Assembly (NCBI GenBank): GCA_020744425.1
Contig: JAGMUV010000002.1
Location: 3,516,501 to 3,580,500 of the forward strand
Reading direction: 5' to 3'
DNA: 64,000 bases
Source of the DNA: Dactylonectria macrodidyma
Taxonomy: Eukaryota; Ascomycota; Sordariomycetes; Hypocreales; Nectriaceae
The notes under the pieces are model-generated. The model saw only the letters and a program-made list of their open reading frames with translations, made no database searches and was not told the origin of the DNA. Shown here piece by piece: positions 10,875 through 23,282 of this stretch. Both the position numbers and the translations under genes were made by a program. Each line of letters begins with the position of its first letter. Positions within the stretch are counted from its first letter, which is position 1.

Positions 10875-12605
10875 TTACCATCCGCCACCAATCTTTCCAG
10901 CCAGCTGCACCACCCTCTCGGTATCTGTGGATTTATCTTTTCCAACGTCGCTGATCACCTCACGATAGCTCGTGAATGCTAGTCTATCCAAGCCTATGCC
11001 TGTGACATCCGCCCAATGCGCCAGGGTATCATTTATGTACGAACGCGAGATGCCACCGACGACATCCCCGGAAACGTCCTCGCTAGCCTTGACTTCGGCC
11101 TCCTCTCCAGAGAAGTATGCCTCGTCAATCTCTGCCAGCCAGTCCTTCTGTTCCTGCGGACCTGGCTTTCCGGCCATGCTTTTGCGGTCCATAACAACGG
11201 GGTCGTCGATCTTGATCTGGCCACCGCCGTTGGTGCATCCTCCCGGGCAAGCCATTACCTCGACATAGCTGTGCTCGAGGGAAGCTGCTTTTCCAGCTGG
11301 CCTGCGAGCACTGCCAAAGGGCTTGCCACCCGGCATGCGTGATGGCCGTGCAGGTTTTAATCGCCGAACTAGATTCTGAATGTTTCTGAATCCATAGTAT
11401 CGGGCAGCCCTGAACACCGGCTCGCCGTTTACCACGACAGAATATTCTGCTACGTCGACATTGCGGCCGCGCGTGGTGACAATCTCTGCGCCGGGAGTCT
11501 GTGCTGCCCGGCTTTGCAGGATGTGATATAAAAGTCCCCCAGAGGAACCGGCCTCACGAGTAGGGTTCCTGGACGTCCGGTGGGGGAATAGAAACTTGTT
11601 CATCTTTGAATCGGGGAATGGTGTCGAGAACGAGCTGGAAAGGGCAGTTTTGGGCATGTCGAAGAAATTGAGCCCCCTAGACTCGGCAAGCATCAAAACT
11701 TCCTTGCTTGTGATGACACAGTCGACATCCCGAACGCCTCGGCCTCCCGATTCGCCGCCGGCCCACGCTTCCTCCATCAGCTCTTCGCGACTCGCCTCGA
11801 GTTTCTTGTCGAAACATGGCATGACCGATAGATGCCATATCCGACTTGGGGGGATACCCAGCACCCGACTCAGTGTCGTCTTTAACATCGTACCCATGAG
11901 GGCCTGTGGCGATTTCACCTTGGACAGGTGGGGGAGGACGTGAGGGTGTGTCTTTTCGGCATAGCACACCCAGCCAGGACAGGATGATGCTAAAATGGGA
12001 TTTTTGGGGTTAGCATTTCCGGGTTGCCCAGCACCGAGGACCTCATCAGCGCCGAGTACGAGGGTGACCTCTCTTGCAACGTTGGTGTCAATAACCCATG
12101 TGAACCCATTCTTCCACTTGCCACCGTTGGCAACGCCATCAGAGCCCCTCAACAAGTTGTCCAACATATGTGACACTTCCCCCTCCGAGATATTGCCACC
12201 GCAGGCAGCCGCTAGATTGGCCCTCGTTTGAGGGCTTACACTGGCAACAAACAGCTTGGCGGCTTCATTCTCCAATCCCTGCACACTGAACTTGCCATTG
12301 TTGTCCGGCCCCACTACCCGGAGAGCGGGCGCGGCGTCCAGGGTCGCCAGAACCTCCGCATGGCTCTGTAGGCTGACAAGCACGGCCTCGGCAGAAGTAA
12401 CGCAGCCAGAGCAGGCAAGGCAGTCGGTGAGGGAGATCTGGGCGGGCTCGTTGGGGTTGCTGGCGGGTTGCTGGCCGTCGAGGATGACTTCGGTCTCGTT
12501 GTATTGCGGGGGTGGGGCGAAAGGGAGGGTCTCAACGGGTTTGATGCAGGCGACTCCAGGCGAAATGAAGTCGTTGAGGTCGTCGGCAGAGAGAATGGCA
12601 CTCAT
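10875..12605 (-). CDS. NAR1: Cytosolic Fe-S cluster assembly factor Nar1 (hydrogenase-like), 576 aa
   Basis: Component of the cytosolic iron-sulfur protein assembly (CIA) pathway, linking the scaffold to the targeting complex. Single exon. The start is placed at the ATG at 12605 ([13 protein letters not shown]), the usual family start; an in-frame extension to 12788 looks like leader. The N-terminal [4Fe-4S] ligands are visible as Cys20 (GVACIKP) and Cys62, Cys65, Cys68 (CLACSGC). H-cluster-type cysteines follow in [24 protein letters not shown] and [11 protein letters not shown]. The protein ends in GGGW; a C-terminal Trp is typical of Nar1 and of CIA targeting peptides. The length is in the family range of about 490-600. 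Confidence 0.96.
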   Translation of the reverse strand: MSAILSADDLNDFISPGVACIKPVETLPFAPPPQYNETEVILDGQQPASNPNEPAQISLTDCLACSGCVTSAEAVLVSLQSHAEVLATLDAAPALRVVGPDNNGKFSVQGLENEAAKLFVASVSPQTRANLAAACGGNISEGEVSHMLDNLLRGSDGVANGGKWKNGFTWVIDTNVAREVTLVLGADEVLGAGQPGNANPKNPILASSCPGWVCYAEKTHPHVLPHLSKVKSPQALMGTMLKTTLSRVLGIPPSRIWHLSVMPCFDKKLEASREELMEEAWAGGESGGRGVRDVDCVITSKEVLMLAESRGLNFFDMPKTALSSSFSTPFPDSKMNKFLFPHRTSRNPTREAGSSGGLLYHILQSRAAQTPGAEIVTTRGRNVDVAEYSVVVNGEPVFRAARYYGFRNIQNLVRRLKPARPSRMPGGKPFGSARRPAGKAASLEHSYVEVMACPGGCTNGGGQIKIDDPVVMDRKSMAGKPGPQEQKDWLAEIDEAYFSGEEAEVKASEDVSGDVVGGISRSYINDTLAHWADVTGIGLDRLAFTSYREVISDVGKDKSTDTERVVQLAGKIGGGW

Positions 12606-13619
12606 GACGCCGAGTGTCGCGGAATGCGCGAGAAACGGGGTGTATGTCGCGAGAGTTGCTGCGATTTGAGGCTGAAAATTTTGTGTTTGTCGTCGCCGCG
12701 AGTGGTGGTAGTCACTCGAGATTTGGGTAGTGGCGGAACTCTCTAGAATGTGGGCGTTCTCCAGGCGCAAGTGTAGAGCAGCTGACAAATGAATGGCTGC
12801 AAACGTTTGAATATCAAGAAGCGATTATGTACTGGGCCGTGGGGACACTAAATATATATGAGTCAAACAAGAAGTGGGTAGGACGAGAGATAAGGCAAAG
12901 AAACGGAAATGTGAAATGGTCTCGAGGGTGTAGTAATAGCTGGTGGCCGACTTATAAAATCCGCAACTCCTCGGAGTGCCGATGGTGTGGTATCGTATCC
13001 GTTTGGTGTGTGGCTCCTAGGAGATGCGTGCGCTGCGCAATAAAAGCGTGAGGATTTGCAATGGTCTGGTTATCGGGGGAGAGATAAAAGAAACGAAAGA
13101 AGGGGAAAAATGGGACATCCGACCCGGAGCCCCATCCCCATGCGAGATCGGCCGCGTGCGACTGGAAGGTGGGATGGTGCGTGGCGGCTGCCCGATTTCC
13201 CATCGGACCTTCCATTGCAATTGGACTGTTGTGGGAATCTGGACCACAGTGGAAGGAAGGGAGGCAAAAAAAAAAAAAAAAGGTTCCAGTAGGGCCTGAA
13301 CTGCTCCGGGTTTAGCGCTGCGTTTTGACGAGCTGAAAATGCACTGTATCTGCTTTTGTACAGTGGGCGAGTTCCCGCTGGGAAGGGGATGACGCCGATT
13401 CGCGCTCCAGCCGGTGACGTCGATGCTGCGTGGGCTGGTTCGGCTGCCTCGCATGTGGTACCATGGGTTCAACCTCTCTTACTTCTATCATGATAATCGA
13501 ATCGATAGCTTCATAATTATCGGTAGTGGGATTTTCCAACTAACAGCAGAATACCAAAACCTTCAACAACAACACGAATCCATACCAACATCAGTTCCAG
13601 GATCTTACACTCCGCTGCA
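12606..13619. promoter_or_regulatory. Divergent promoter region, NAR1 / membrane protein gene
   Basis: About 1 kb between head-to-head starts. It contains a long A run at about 13266-13282 and, just before 13620, a CAACAACAAC-type leader. No gene was seen in either direction. Confidence 0.4.
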
Positions 13620-14321
13620 ATGAGCGTATGTCCATTACTCACTGTCGCTTACTTTTGCAGCTGACGACGCCCTTCATCGCAGGCCATCGCATCGTATAGC
13701 TTCGGCAACCTCGCCTGGCTGGGCACACAGGCACTACCTCTCATCATCTGGCCGTCCTTCATTGGCTCCATCCTGCGGGCCGAGGACGAAGTCACAAGCC
13801 GTGTGTCTCTTCGCCCTCGCAGCAACAGCTTGTATTGACACCTCTCTCCCACAGCTCTGGAAGCCTACTTCGCCCGTTCCCTCGGCTTCGCCCTCCTCGC
13901 TCTCGGCCTCGTCGTCGTTGTTCTATCCGGCGCTGTGCCGCTCACATCCGCTGCAAACGGTTCGATTCTCCCCCATAGCTCGAGCCACCTTTTGATGTTA
14001 GCCTTCACACTAACCCGCCCCCCATCTCCCACAGCTTCCTCCGAAGAAGTCTCCCCTTATGCCAGCGCCACGATCCTCATCTCAACCTTCCACCACGCCT
14101 CCGCCGCCTTCTATTGCTACGGCCGCTACACATGGACTGGCGAGTCGGGCTATCTATTCGGCTGCATGGGTAGCGCCATCTTCGCCAGCTTCGGGCTCTA
14201 CTGCGTCATGTTCGCTGGCGATACAGCCATGGTCAGCCGCTACCACAAGTTCGATCAGAGCACCAGCGGGTTTCCCTTTAAGAACACCCAGTCGTACCGC
14301 TCCAAGAAGAAGGCCCTGTAG
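13620..14321 (+). CDS. Fungal four-TM membrane protein, 171 aa, with 6-nt first coding exon
   Basis: Exons 13620-13625, 13683-13800, 13855-13959 and 14035-14321, summing to 516 nt. The first coding exon is only ATG AGC before GTATGT. The protein reads MSAIASYSFGNLAWLG. Four hydrophobic segments are visible: around residues 10-32 (WLGTQALPLIIWPSFIGSI), 48-70 (GFALLALGLVVVVLSG), 85-107 (ATILISTFHHASAAFYCY) and 118-142 (GCMGSAIFASFGLYCVMFAG). The C-terminal tail is basic (SKKKAL) and preceded by SRYHKFDQSTSGFPF. The organisation matches a conserved family of small ascomycete integral membrane proteins of unknown function. The third intron uses a weak donor (GTTCGA), but phase and protein continuity support it. 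Confidence 0.82.
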
Positions 14322-14578
14322 TCGTGAGATTGCAAAGTTTGGTGTAAATATAAGTCATTGTTCTTTAGGCATTTATTATGCTGGGTGTAGGAAAACAAAC
14401 CGCTTCTTCCTCGAGTGTCTGCCCCCAAAAATTCAAATAGCCAAATCCGTCAACTCCTCTCCGTACAGGTGTGATATTACAAAGCCCCCGAAACGCCGGT
14501 GCGTGGACGAATCCTGCGAGATCGACGAGGCGTCACTGTCCCCTCCGGCGTCATGGTCCCGTTGGCAGAATCGGCGTC
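14322..14578. terminator. Convergent 3' region, membrane gene / zinc-finger gene
   Basis: 257 bp between two converging stop codons (14321 plus, 14579 minus). It must hold both poly(A) regions. No canonical AATAAA was identified with certainty. Confidence 0.35.
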
Positions 14579-15814
14579 CTAAACCTCCCCGGCCTTGGTG
14601 CCGTTGACCTCCTTTTCCTCCACACTCTCCACGCTGTCCACGGCTCCAGGAACCTGCACATCGGCGGCCCCAGTAAGGATAGCTTGTCGTCGGTCGTGCC
14701 AATCGACCTCGCTCTTGATCACCTGCGAGAGAAGCACCTCCTTCTCTAGCCACTCCTTGTAGTACAGGTCTTCCCACTCCTTACACTCCTTCTTTAGAGC
14801 CTCGCCAACTTCTTCGGCCCATTTGACCTCCCAGTAGCACTTGCGGTATAGCTTAGCCGTGGGATACGCTAGCTCCTCAGCACCGAAAAGATCCTCTGAT
14901 AGCGCCGTGAAGTACTCCGCGTTGTGGTCGTCGCCGTTGGCCGCGTCATCTAGGCCGTCGTCCTGGGCGCCGTGCGATTGTGGCGTCTTGATGATAATCT
15001 TGAGCTTGCCTCCCTTGCCAACGGTGCCAGATTGCATCGACTTAGGAACTGGGTCGGATGGCCGCAAAGCCTCAGTCTCGTGAACAGTACGCATGTGCTT
15101 CGCCAACGCGTCGGATCTAGTAAAAGAGCGATCACATTCTGTTTTTCTGGTTAGCTCCTTTCCAGTCAGCATCGGTGTAGAATGCATCATCATACCAGGC
15201 AAATAGCAGTAGAATGGCTTCTCCCTAGTGTGGCTGCGCATGTGCGCCTTGAGGGCATATCCGCTCGCATGAGGCAGACCTTTCCTGTTGCAGCTCCTCC
15301 ATTCACACGTGTACTTTTTCTGCCGGTTCTCGATGTGCGAGTTGTGGATATGCTCGACGAGCCGGTCCATATTGGTTTGGTCGCCGGCAGGACAGCCGTC
15401 CCAGTCGCAAATAGTGACCTGGTCCTGGAAGTCCTCCTCATCAAGCCGCGCGTTGACTGGTGAGCTGGGGATATCGCCAGAAGTATCAGACGAAACGTCC
15501 GACATGCCCTCGAGAGCATCAGGCTCTGGTACAGTCTCGGGCTCGACGTCAGGGACAACCGCCGAAGACGTCGTAGAACCGGCATCTAGACGCTGGCGCT
15601 TAGACGGCCGTAGGGTCGTCTCCTCCTCTTCATGTCCATCCTCGTCGTAGTGCTCGGATTCGTCCATCGAGGACAGCGGGGACTCTGGGGGTGAATAGTC
15701 GCGAGCCATAATCGCGCGAGTCGAGAACCGCGTCTCGTAGGGGAACGCTGAGGCGGCTTCGGATGAGGCGTTGAAGGGGCTGAAGGAGGTAGCAGGTAGC
15801 CGTATGCTAGGCAA
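14579..15814 (-). CDS. C2H2 zinc-finger protein, Iec1/INO80-associated type (tentative), 392 aa
   Basis: Exons (minus): 15814-15196 and 15138-14579; intron of 57 bp (GTATGA...ACAG). The N-terminus is acidic/Ser-rich with a KRQRLDAG basic patch. Three C2H2 fingers lie at about residues 140-250: CDWDGC...HIHNSH, CEWRSC...HMRSH, and CYLPEC...HMRTVH, with the linker HTREKPF. After them come KGGKLKIIIKTPQSHG and a helical C-terminal region, AKLYRKCYWEVKWAEEVGEA. Fungal proteins of this layout are often annotated as Iec1-like subunits of the INO80 remodeller; the C2H2 assignment is sure, the complex is inferred. A second Met (MARDYSPPESP) at 15709 may be the true start, giving 357 aa. The intron splits the Cys pair of finger 3 and is itself an open multiple of three. 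Confidence 0.85.
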   Translation of the reverse strand: MPSIRLPATSFSPFNASSEAASAFPYETRFSTRAIMARDYSPPESPLSSMDESEHYDEDGHEEEETTLRPSKRQRLDAGSTTSSAVVPDVEPETVPEPDALEGMSDVSSDTSGDIPSSPVNARLDEEDFQDQVTICDWDGCPAGDQTNMDRLVEHIHNSHIENRQKKYTCEWRSCNRKGLPHASGYALKAHMRSHTREKPFYCYLPGMMMHSTPMLTGKELTRKTECDRSFTRSDALAKHMRTVHETEALRPSDPVPKSMQSGTVGKGGKLKIIIKTPQSHGAQDDGLDDAANGDDHNAEYFTALSEDLFGAEELAYPTAKLYRKCYWEVKWAEEVGEALKKECKEWEDLYYKEWLEKEVLLSQVIKSEVDWHDRRQAILTGAADVQVPGAVDSVESVEEKEVNGTKAGEV

Positions 15815-16341
15815 TAAATCGCCCGCAGTGGGATTGGATACTTTTCGCGCCGCGATGGGTTCGTGAGGTGGCGATGGGCGGAAGAGTTCAAGGTGGCAGG
15901 ATGATAAGCCCGTTGGTTTGGGCGATTCGAAAAACGCCAGCTAGGGAGCTCACGTTGCACAGTGTGGGTCTGGAGGTTATTTTAGGTGATCACCCCTATG
16001 ACTTTGGTGAAAACTCGTACAGTGCGCTATCGTACATGAAACAGTATGCGATGCCGCTTGCAGTCGCATGAGTTGTGAGACGGCTAACAACACACTCACA
16101 ACCGAATTGCTTTTACTATTCCATGAAATGAGCCAACCGCCTCGGCTCGGTAGCATTTTTGATGCTTTTTTTCTATCCCGTAATCGAACAACCAGACAAC
16201 TCCAACCTTCAATGATTTTTTTTTCGCCAGTTGCGACAAGATGAAGTCCTCTCACTCGGCTTCGATTGCGCCTCCGATGCCGCAACAGCCGAGTCCCTAT
16301 CCAACCGGAATTGGGGCCCTTCCACCAAATAATTCCTCAAC
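15815..16341. promoter_or_regulatory. Upstream region of zinc-finger gene
   Basis: 527 bp between the zinc-finger start (15814) and the DAHP synthase stop (16342), both on the minus strand. It holds the promoter of the former and the 3' UTR of the latter. No motif stands out. Confidence 0.35.
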
Positions 16342-17714
<1,373 letters not shown>

Positions 17715-17879
17715 GATGATGACTTGGATGGGTGACGAAGGGGAGGGGGTATCAAGGGCTTGAAGTTATAAAAACAAGTAAGAAAAGCACTGCAATTTCA
17801 ATCCACAGCGTCTGGAGAGAAGTATGATCCAGACAAGAAATTGTTTTGTTAGCACGAAGTAAAAAAGGTCGAGGGGAGG

Positions 17880-17885
17880 GAGTCA
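17880..17885 (-). promoter_or_regulatory. TGACTC element (Gcn4/CPC1-type) upstream of DAHP synthase
   Basis: On the minus strand TGACTC sits 166 bp upstream of the DAHP synthase ATG, matching the core of the TGA(C/G)TCA site bound by Gcn4/CPC1/CpcA. Cross-pathway control of aromatic amino-acid genes in fungi makes the position meaningful, but a 6-bp match alone can be chance. Confidence 0.45.
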
Positions 17886-18445
17886 CACAAAATTATGTAC
17901 CCTTACCTTACCTTGCCCTTTGCGCCGGCCGGCTTCGGGGGAGCCGTCACGCTCGCTGTAGTCGTGGAAAGGCTTGCGAACTGCCCCGCCATGATTGGAG
18001 GAGTCCCCAGCGTCCACCCCGCCATAAGCCAACTAATTATTCTAGGTACAGCGAGTACAACACGTGCTGCCAACCTGCAGCAGCAGGGAATGTCACTGGA
18101 CAGTGGTGCAAATACATTGGGATTTACTACTGCATGGTCCAGAACATGTATTGCCAAAATGAGATACAACAATGGCCACCGAGAGCAATTGGATGGCTTC
18201 CAGACCGGCACATTGAGTGAGAACACAGATGTTAACTAAGAGGTACAATACCTAACCAGTAAGAACGTGGAGAGAGCCGCTGGGGAAGCAACTTTGATGA
18301 TTTTTTTTCGCCACACCAAACCGAGGTTGCAGCATGTAAGGATGGAGTACACACCCAAAGGTTACCTTGGGTGTTCTAGAACAGGCCTCTGCCCCAGTTT
18401 CACTAAGACTGGCCGAATGACATCTGGTCGGGCAAAGGGCTGAGC

Positions 18446-18495
18446 TCGACATGTTTGACATGTTTGACATAAATTTGACAAGCATATTGACATTG
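18446..18495. repeat. Degenerate ~10-bp tandem repeat (TTTGACATG)
   Basis: Four to five copies of a TTTGACAt/a unit in about 50 bp, decaying to the right (TTTGACAAG, ATTGACATT). Short intergenic repeat with no evident role. Confidence 0.6.
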
Positions 18496-18792
18496 CTCCG
18501 CATTATTCACGCCTTGGGCCTGACAGGTCGCCTGGAGCCACGCCCACAAGCAACACGCCATCATTGGCCCTAGGGACAGCATTCTCCAACAATTGCCTGA
18601 ATAAAGGGGTTCCGGAGTCGGCCCAGAGATAATTTTTATTGCTTTGTCGTAAATCGTAACTAAGCGCCTGCCCCTTGCGTCCGCTTCCGGCTTTCCGACG
18701 AGACTACGAACGTTCCGAAGCGACCACCAACTTTCCGACGAGGCCCCTCCCTAGATATCCTGAAAAGCCTACTGATTTTCCGGCATTTCTAC

Positions 18793-20784
18793 CTAAACAA
18801 CATCGATATTGAGAATCTTGATGTCCTCTTCTGGCTTTTCTTTATACGTCCTCGTAGCCTCAATCTTTTGTATCACGTCAAACCCCTGTGTTGCACGTCC
18901 AAAGATTGTGTGCTTCCCGTCCAGCCATGGCTGCCATCATGTTAGCTCATTAACCTCCGAAGTGTGGGAGTGAATAAACTCACCGTCTTCTCCGTCGTGA
19001 TAAAAAATTGACTGGCGTTGGTGTTGGGTCCCGCATTGGCCATGCTCACTGTGAATGGTTTGTCGTGCTTGAGACTGCTAAACTCATCCTCAAACTCGCG
19101 TCCCCAGATACTCTCGCCGCCGGTGCCATCTCCTAGCGGGTCTCCTCCCTGGATCATGAACTTCCGGATCACTCGGTGGAATATGGTGTTGTTGTAGTAC
19201 CCATTCTTTGAGTGAGTGACAAAGTTCTCAACGGTCTTGGGAGCAGCGTCGGGGAAGAGGCGGATGTGAATGTCACCGTAGCTGGTATGAATGACGGCCC
19301 CCGTTCCTGTTTCAGCCGCCTTCACCTTAGCGTCCTTCTTATGCCCTAGCATAGTCGGCCGCTCGTTTTGCACATCTCGGTTCGACTTGGAAACGTCCTC
19401 CTCGTTTGAGAACATGTAGAACCGGACCTTGCCAACACCGGTAGCCACCAGAATCGGGTCACGAGTCTCGGATTCCTGAAGAAGAGGGTTGCTGGAAGCG
19501 CCCATTTCTACCGTCGTGATTCCCTTCTTCTGTGGCTGGCCCTGGTAGATGGAAAGGTTGACAGCTCGGAAGTTCTCGTCTTTTCCATACACCTTGACTA
19601 CTTGGTTGGTGTAGGTGTTCAAGACCTTGATTCCCATCATAGACCCATACATGATAAAGTTGCCAGACTCGTCAAAGATAACATTTGACTTGTATTGGAG
19701 AACCTGTGACTCAACCTCCCTCTCATGAGCTGACCTCCGTCCAAACTCCACATTGTCCAGCTTGTGAGAGCCAGTTCCAGTCCGGTGCATCTCTTCTACA
19801 GCCTGGAGAGATTCGTCATATGTTCGGTACAGCTTCGCAGTCGCAAAGTCAAAGATGCGGATTTTCCTATCCGGCAGCGAAAAGGCGGCGAGGTGCTTTC
19901 CATTCGGGGAGAGCGTTAAACACGACGGTACCGACTTGGCCTTTCTGAAATCGAATAGGTTCGTTGAACTTTTATACTCGAAAACCTCGTCAGGCTTCTC
20001 ATAGTTCCCGCTCGGTCGCCAATACTCCAGCATCCCGTTCTGGTCCGCAGACACCACACAGTCGTAAGCTTCGTTGAACGCCATCAGGTGAACTGGGCTC
20101 CTGTGCAGACCCTTTATCGTGTGAAGTGGCTCTTCTCTCTCCCCTCTGCCGTCGTAGATGTGTATTAAGGGCTTCGCCTGTTCGGAAACCGCAAGGAGTG
20201 GCAAGGAGGCCGCCTTCGTGTGGACCCAGCACACGCAGTTGGGCACATATCTGAGGGATATCATGGACAGCAAATCAAAGGTGATGACGTCGAAAATCTT
20301 GATAGTCGCATCGGTGCCAGCAGTCGCAAAACTCCGGCCGTCCTTGCTCACAGACACGGACGTGATCTCGCCGTTGTGCGCCTTGAACTCCTTGACGAAC
20401 TCGATGCCTTGGGCAATCTTCTTCCAGAACTTAACAACTCCGTCGATGGAGGAGGTGATGAGAAACTCCGTCAGGGGCGTCCAGGTGGTAAACAGGATTT
20501 GTTCCTTGTGCATCAGGGACTTGGAGTACCGGGCGGACTTGGGCAGGGCTGCGACGTAGAGCTTCTCGTGGGGCAGGACTCGTCGCTTCTTCTTGGGCGC
20601 TTCGGATGGCAGCTGCGGGCCCATGTCATCATCGGAGGAGCTGTCTGGAGGCGTGTTAGATCATGAGCGCCGCGCGACTTGCTCCCGGGGAGGCTGTGAA
20701 CATACCATCATCCCCTTCGCGAAACTCCGAGTGGCTGCGCTTTTGCGAGCGGTTGTCATCTTCGGCAGCAGAATCCGCAGCCAT
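18793..20784 (-). CDS. WD40-repeat cyclophilin (PPWD1-type peptidyl-prolyl isomerase), 625 aa
   Basis: Nuclear spliceosome-associated cyclophilin family. Exons (minus): 20784-20706, 20644-18984 and 18930-18793; introns of 61 and 53 bp; 1878 nt. The acidic N-terminus ([10 protein letters not shown]) is followed by a basic patch [16 protein letters not shown]40 repeats follow over about residues 70-400 ([40 protein letters not shown]). The cyclophilin domain spans about 474-625: [35 protein letters not shown] with the catalytic Arg, NASQFFITT, and [13 protein letters not shown] in the last exon. Catalytic-core residues are present, so it should be an active isomerase. Domain order and length match PPWD1 (about 600-650 aa). 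Confidence 0.95.
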
Positions 20785-21339
20785 CTTTCAGGTTCCAAGG
20801 CTTGTAGTGCAGTTTTGTAAGAATGTACGGACACCCAATTGTTAAAAATCCGAAGCCGACGACGAGGAAGAGGCTGAAGCTGGTCGTTGATCTTTCACGC
20901 GAGCTGATGCAGGGCTGCCAAATCAGCTCCCAGATTCGCTAGGAAAGGTTGGAGCTTTCAGCCTCGTGTGGCGCATGAAGCAGTGTGTGGCTTGTGCCAT
21001 CCCACCCACTAAAGGCCCACCTCGGCCCGTCACTAACGACTTCGGTACTGAGGTCATGATGGCCTGGGTTTCGCCCCATGATGAGCCCGGCCCACCAATG
21101 ACAACATCAGCCCCTTCAGGCCATCTTGACCACTCTTCGGAGTATTTACGTAGTACTAAAATTGTCCCCTGTCTTCGCTGTCTAACTTGACCCCGAGACC
21201 CCGGGGAAGCGCCCACTGTCCTCTTCTGCAATTCCGTAGCAAGCGTGGTCTTCTAAAGATCCTCAATAGATCATCACTATTTGCTTCATATGTAATTCAA
21301 TCGCCCTTTGTCCAATTACACAGAACACCGCTCATCAGG
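20785..21339. promoter_or_regulatory. Divergent promoter region, PPWD1-type gene / AIG1-like gene
   Basis: 555 bp between head-to-head start codons (20784 minus, 21340 plus). No recognised motif and no extra gene. Confidence 0.4.
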
Positions 21340-22096
21340 ATGGCCCGTCACCCTCTCCAGCGACTCACGTCGCCATCTCGATCGCTCTCGCTGCTTCTCC
21401 ATATCCTCGGTGTAGCTTCTTTCAGCTACAACTTCCACTTTTTGACCACCTGGGAGACTCCGTTCTCTGTGGCATACGGCTGGCACTTTCAGTTCCTCAC
21501 CATCATCGGCCTCGCTTCGTCCCTGGTGGCATTTGCCCTTGGCATCTTGGCTGACCTGACCTTAATCCCTGCTCTCTTCCAGGCCAAGAATGCCGTAGCC
21601 GTCCTCGCTACGCCTTTGGAGGTGGTCATCTCCATCTTATATTGGGGCATCAGGTTCATCGATCCTAAGTTGCTCATGCCAGACGACTTCCGCTTGGATC
21701 TGCTCCCTGATATGGGATTCCATCTCGCACCAGCCGTCTTCTTGACGCTTGACCTCGTCCTCTTCAGTCCTCCATGGACAATTCCTGCATATGGCACAAT
21801 GAGCCTCGCCACTCTTCTCGCATTCGCGTACTGGTATTGGGTCGAGCTTTGTTTCAGCCACAATGGATGGTGAGTCGGCGACCAGTCCCAATTCCCATAT
21901 TTAGCTTCTCATACCGTCACACAGGTACCCTTATCCTCTCTTTGGGCTGCTTTCTACAACGCAGCGCGTCTGTCTCTTCACTTTCTCCGCTGCCCTAGTG
22001 ACAGTCTCGTCGGCTGGGCTTAAATGGGTTTATGCACAAGTCAACGGTTATGATAAAATAAACGAGGCTCAAAATCCCCTCAGAAAGACACAATAG
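21340..22096 (+). CDS. FAR-17a/AIG1-like integral membrane protein, 233 aa
   Basis: Exons 21340-21869 and 21925-22096; intron of 55 bp (GTGAGT...ACAG); 702 nt. The protein begins MARHPLQRLTSPSRS and has five to six hydrophobic helices: SLLLHILGVASFSYNFHFL, then FSVAYGWHFQFLTIIGLASS, the segment around VVISILYWGIRFIDPKLL, HLAPAVFLTLDLVLFSPPW, and a last pair split by the intron, ending LFTFSAALVTVSSAGLKWVY. The pattern (W/Y-rich helices, FQFLT, HxxP) fits the FAR-17a/AIG1 (ADTRP) family; the animal members are atypical Thr hydrolases of fatty-acid esters of hydroxy fatty acids. Activity in fungi is inferred only. Convergent with the next gene, 110 bp stop to stop. Confidence 0.88.
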
Positions 22097-22206
22097 ATAG
22101 CTCTTCAGTATTATTATTATCCTCTTGGCCACTATTCGCCATCCATTTCTCGTGGCTGAGCTATTTACAAAGAAAGACATTCTGCAGTCAAGAGGCGAGA
22201 ATCAAT

Positions 22207-23282
22207 TCAGACAACTTCGATGATGGCGACACCGGCGACAGTGTTCTCATCGCCAGCGACAACCTTCTTACCATCGGCACTGCTCAAGGTAATGTAGACC
22301 TGGCCAGCGGGGGCAGGTTGGCCAGCTGAAGCGAAGTTTGCCTTGGGGATGTTGGCGACATACTAGAACATGGTTAGTAAATGAGGACAGACGACTGTCG
22401 AGGTTTGCGAACTTACGTCAATCTTGTTGCCACCAATCTTGACAGGCACATAGTAGGTCTGGAGGCCAGAGAAGAAGACGGCGTAGAGCGGCTTGTTGGT
22501 CTTGCCAGCGGCCTTGGCAGCCTTGTAGGCGCCCTTGAATACGACCTTGCCTCCAGGCTTGAAGCTTCTGTGGGTAGGGTCGGCGGCAGTCAGGGGAGGG
22601 AAGGCCTTGAAGGGAACCCCGGCGCCGGGAGCGAAGCTGGTGATGAATTGAGCGGCCAGCGAGTAGACCTGGTTGAAGTCCAGGGGCGTGTCGAAGTTGG
22701 TGGGGAAGGGCTTCTGTCCGAGGGCGGCTCGGATGTACGAGGCATGGCGAGCCTCGACGGTGAGAATGGAACCGGCGGCCGTCAGGTAGTCCTTGTTGAC
22801 GATGGCAGCAGCGGCGCCGAGGTAGGCAGAAACACCAACGCCCTCCAGCACACCAGCGAGACTGACAAAGGAGTGAACATCAGTAAAGGGGAAAGAAAAG
22901 GTAGGCTCGCCAATCGCCTGGTCACCGAGAGCGGTAGAGAGGAAGGTGACGTGAGTCTGTTGTCGTCATCAGCATGTGTGTGGATAGATAGATGGATACA
23001 TGGTCTCATCCAGGGGGACTCTCTCACCTTCTCATCCTCAAAGATTCTCTTCAAGTTGGGGTAGAACTCCTCGTCGAAGCCGGCGTTGCAGAAGTCGTTC
23101 TTCGAGAACTTCTTGATGCCTTGCGAGTAGAACTTGCGCTCAAGGAACTCCAGAGCCAAAGCGTAGTTGAGGATGGTGACGTCTCCGCCTGGGGGGGCGG
23201 CCACGGCTCTATCTTCTACGGGGGCTGCGAAGGCGGTTGTAGCCAAGCCAGCAGCGAGGCAGAGCGAACGAAGCAACATCAT
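22207..23282 (-). CDS. Secreted ferritin-like (Ferritin_2) domain protein, Rds1/LsdA type, 316 aa
   Basis: Exons (minus): 23282-23028, 22956-22417 and 22362-22207; introns of 71 and 54 bp; 951 nt. An N-terminal signal peptide ([17 protein letters not shown], cut near AAP) leads into [20 protein letters not shown], the first helix of a ferritin-like four-helix domain. Further helices carry [32 protein letters not shown] and [16 protein letters not shown]. The E/H pattern ([22 protein letters not shown]) resembles a di-metal site. The family includes fungal stress-response Rds1 and sexual-development LsdA proteins; the exact role here is unknown. A C-terminal region of beta-like sequence ([12 protein letters not shown]) follows. 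There are two adjacent ATGs; the first was taken. Confidence 0.88.

Larger units (their letters stand above)
17715..18792. other. Intergenic region, DAHP synthase upstream side
   Basis: 1.08 kb between the DAHP synthase start and the PPWD1-type stop (both minus strand). It holds the promoter with the TGACTC element and a TATAA-like stretch near 17768, a G-rich tract, and a short degenerate repeat of TTTGACATG at 18446-18495. No gene was seen. Confidence 0.4.

Noticed and set aside
10432..10968. 178-codon plus-strand frame inside the SUZ gene
   Set aside because: Shadow of the SUZ coding exon in another frame.
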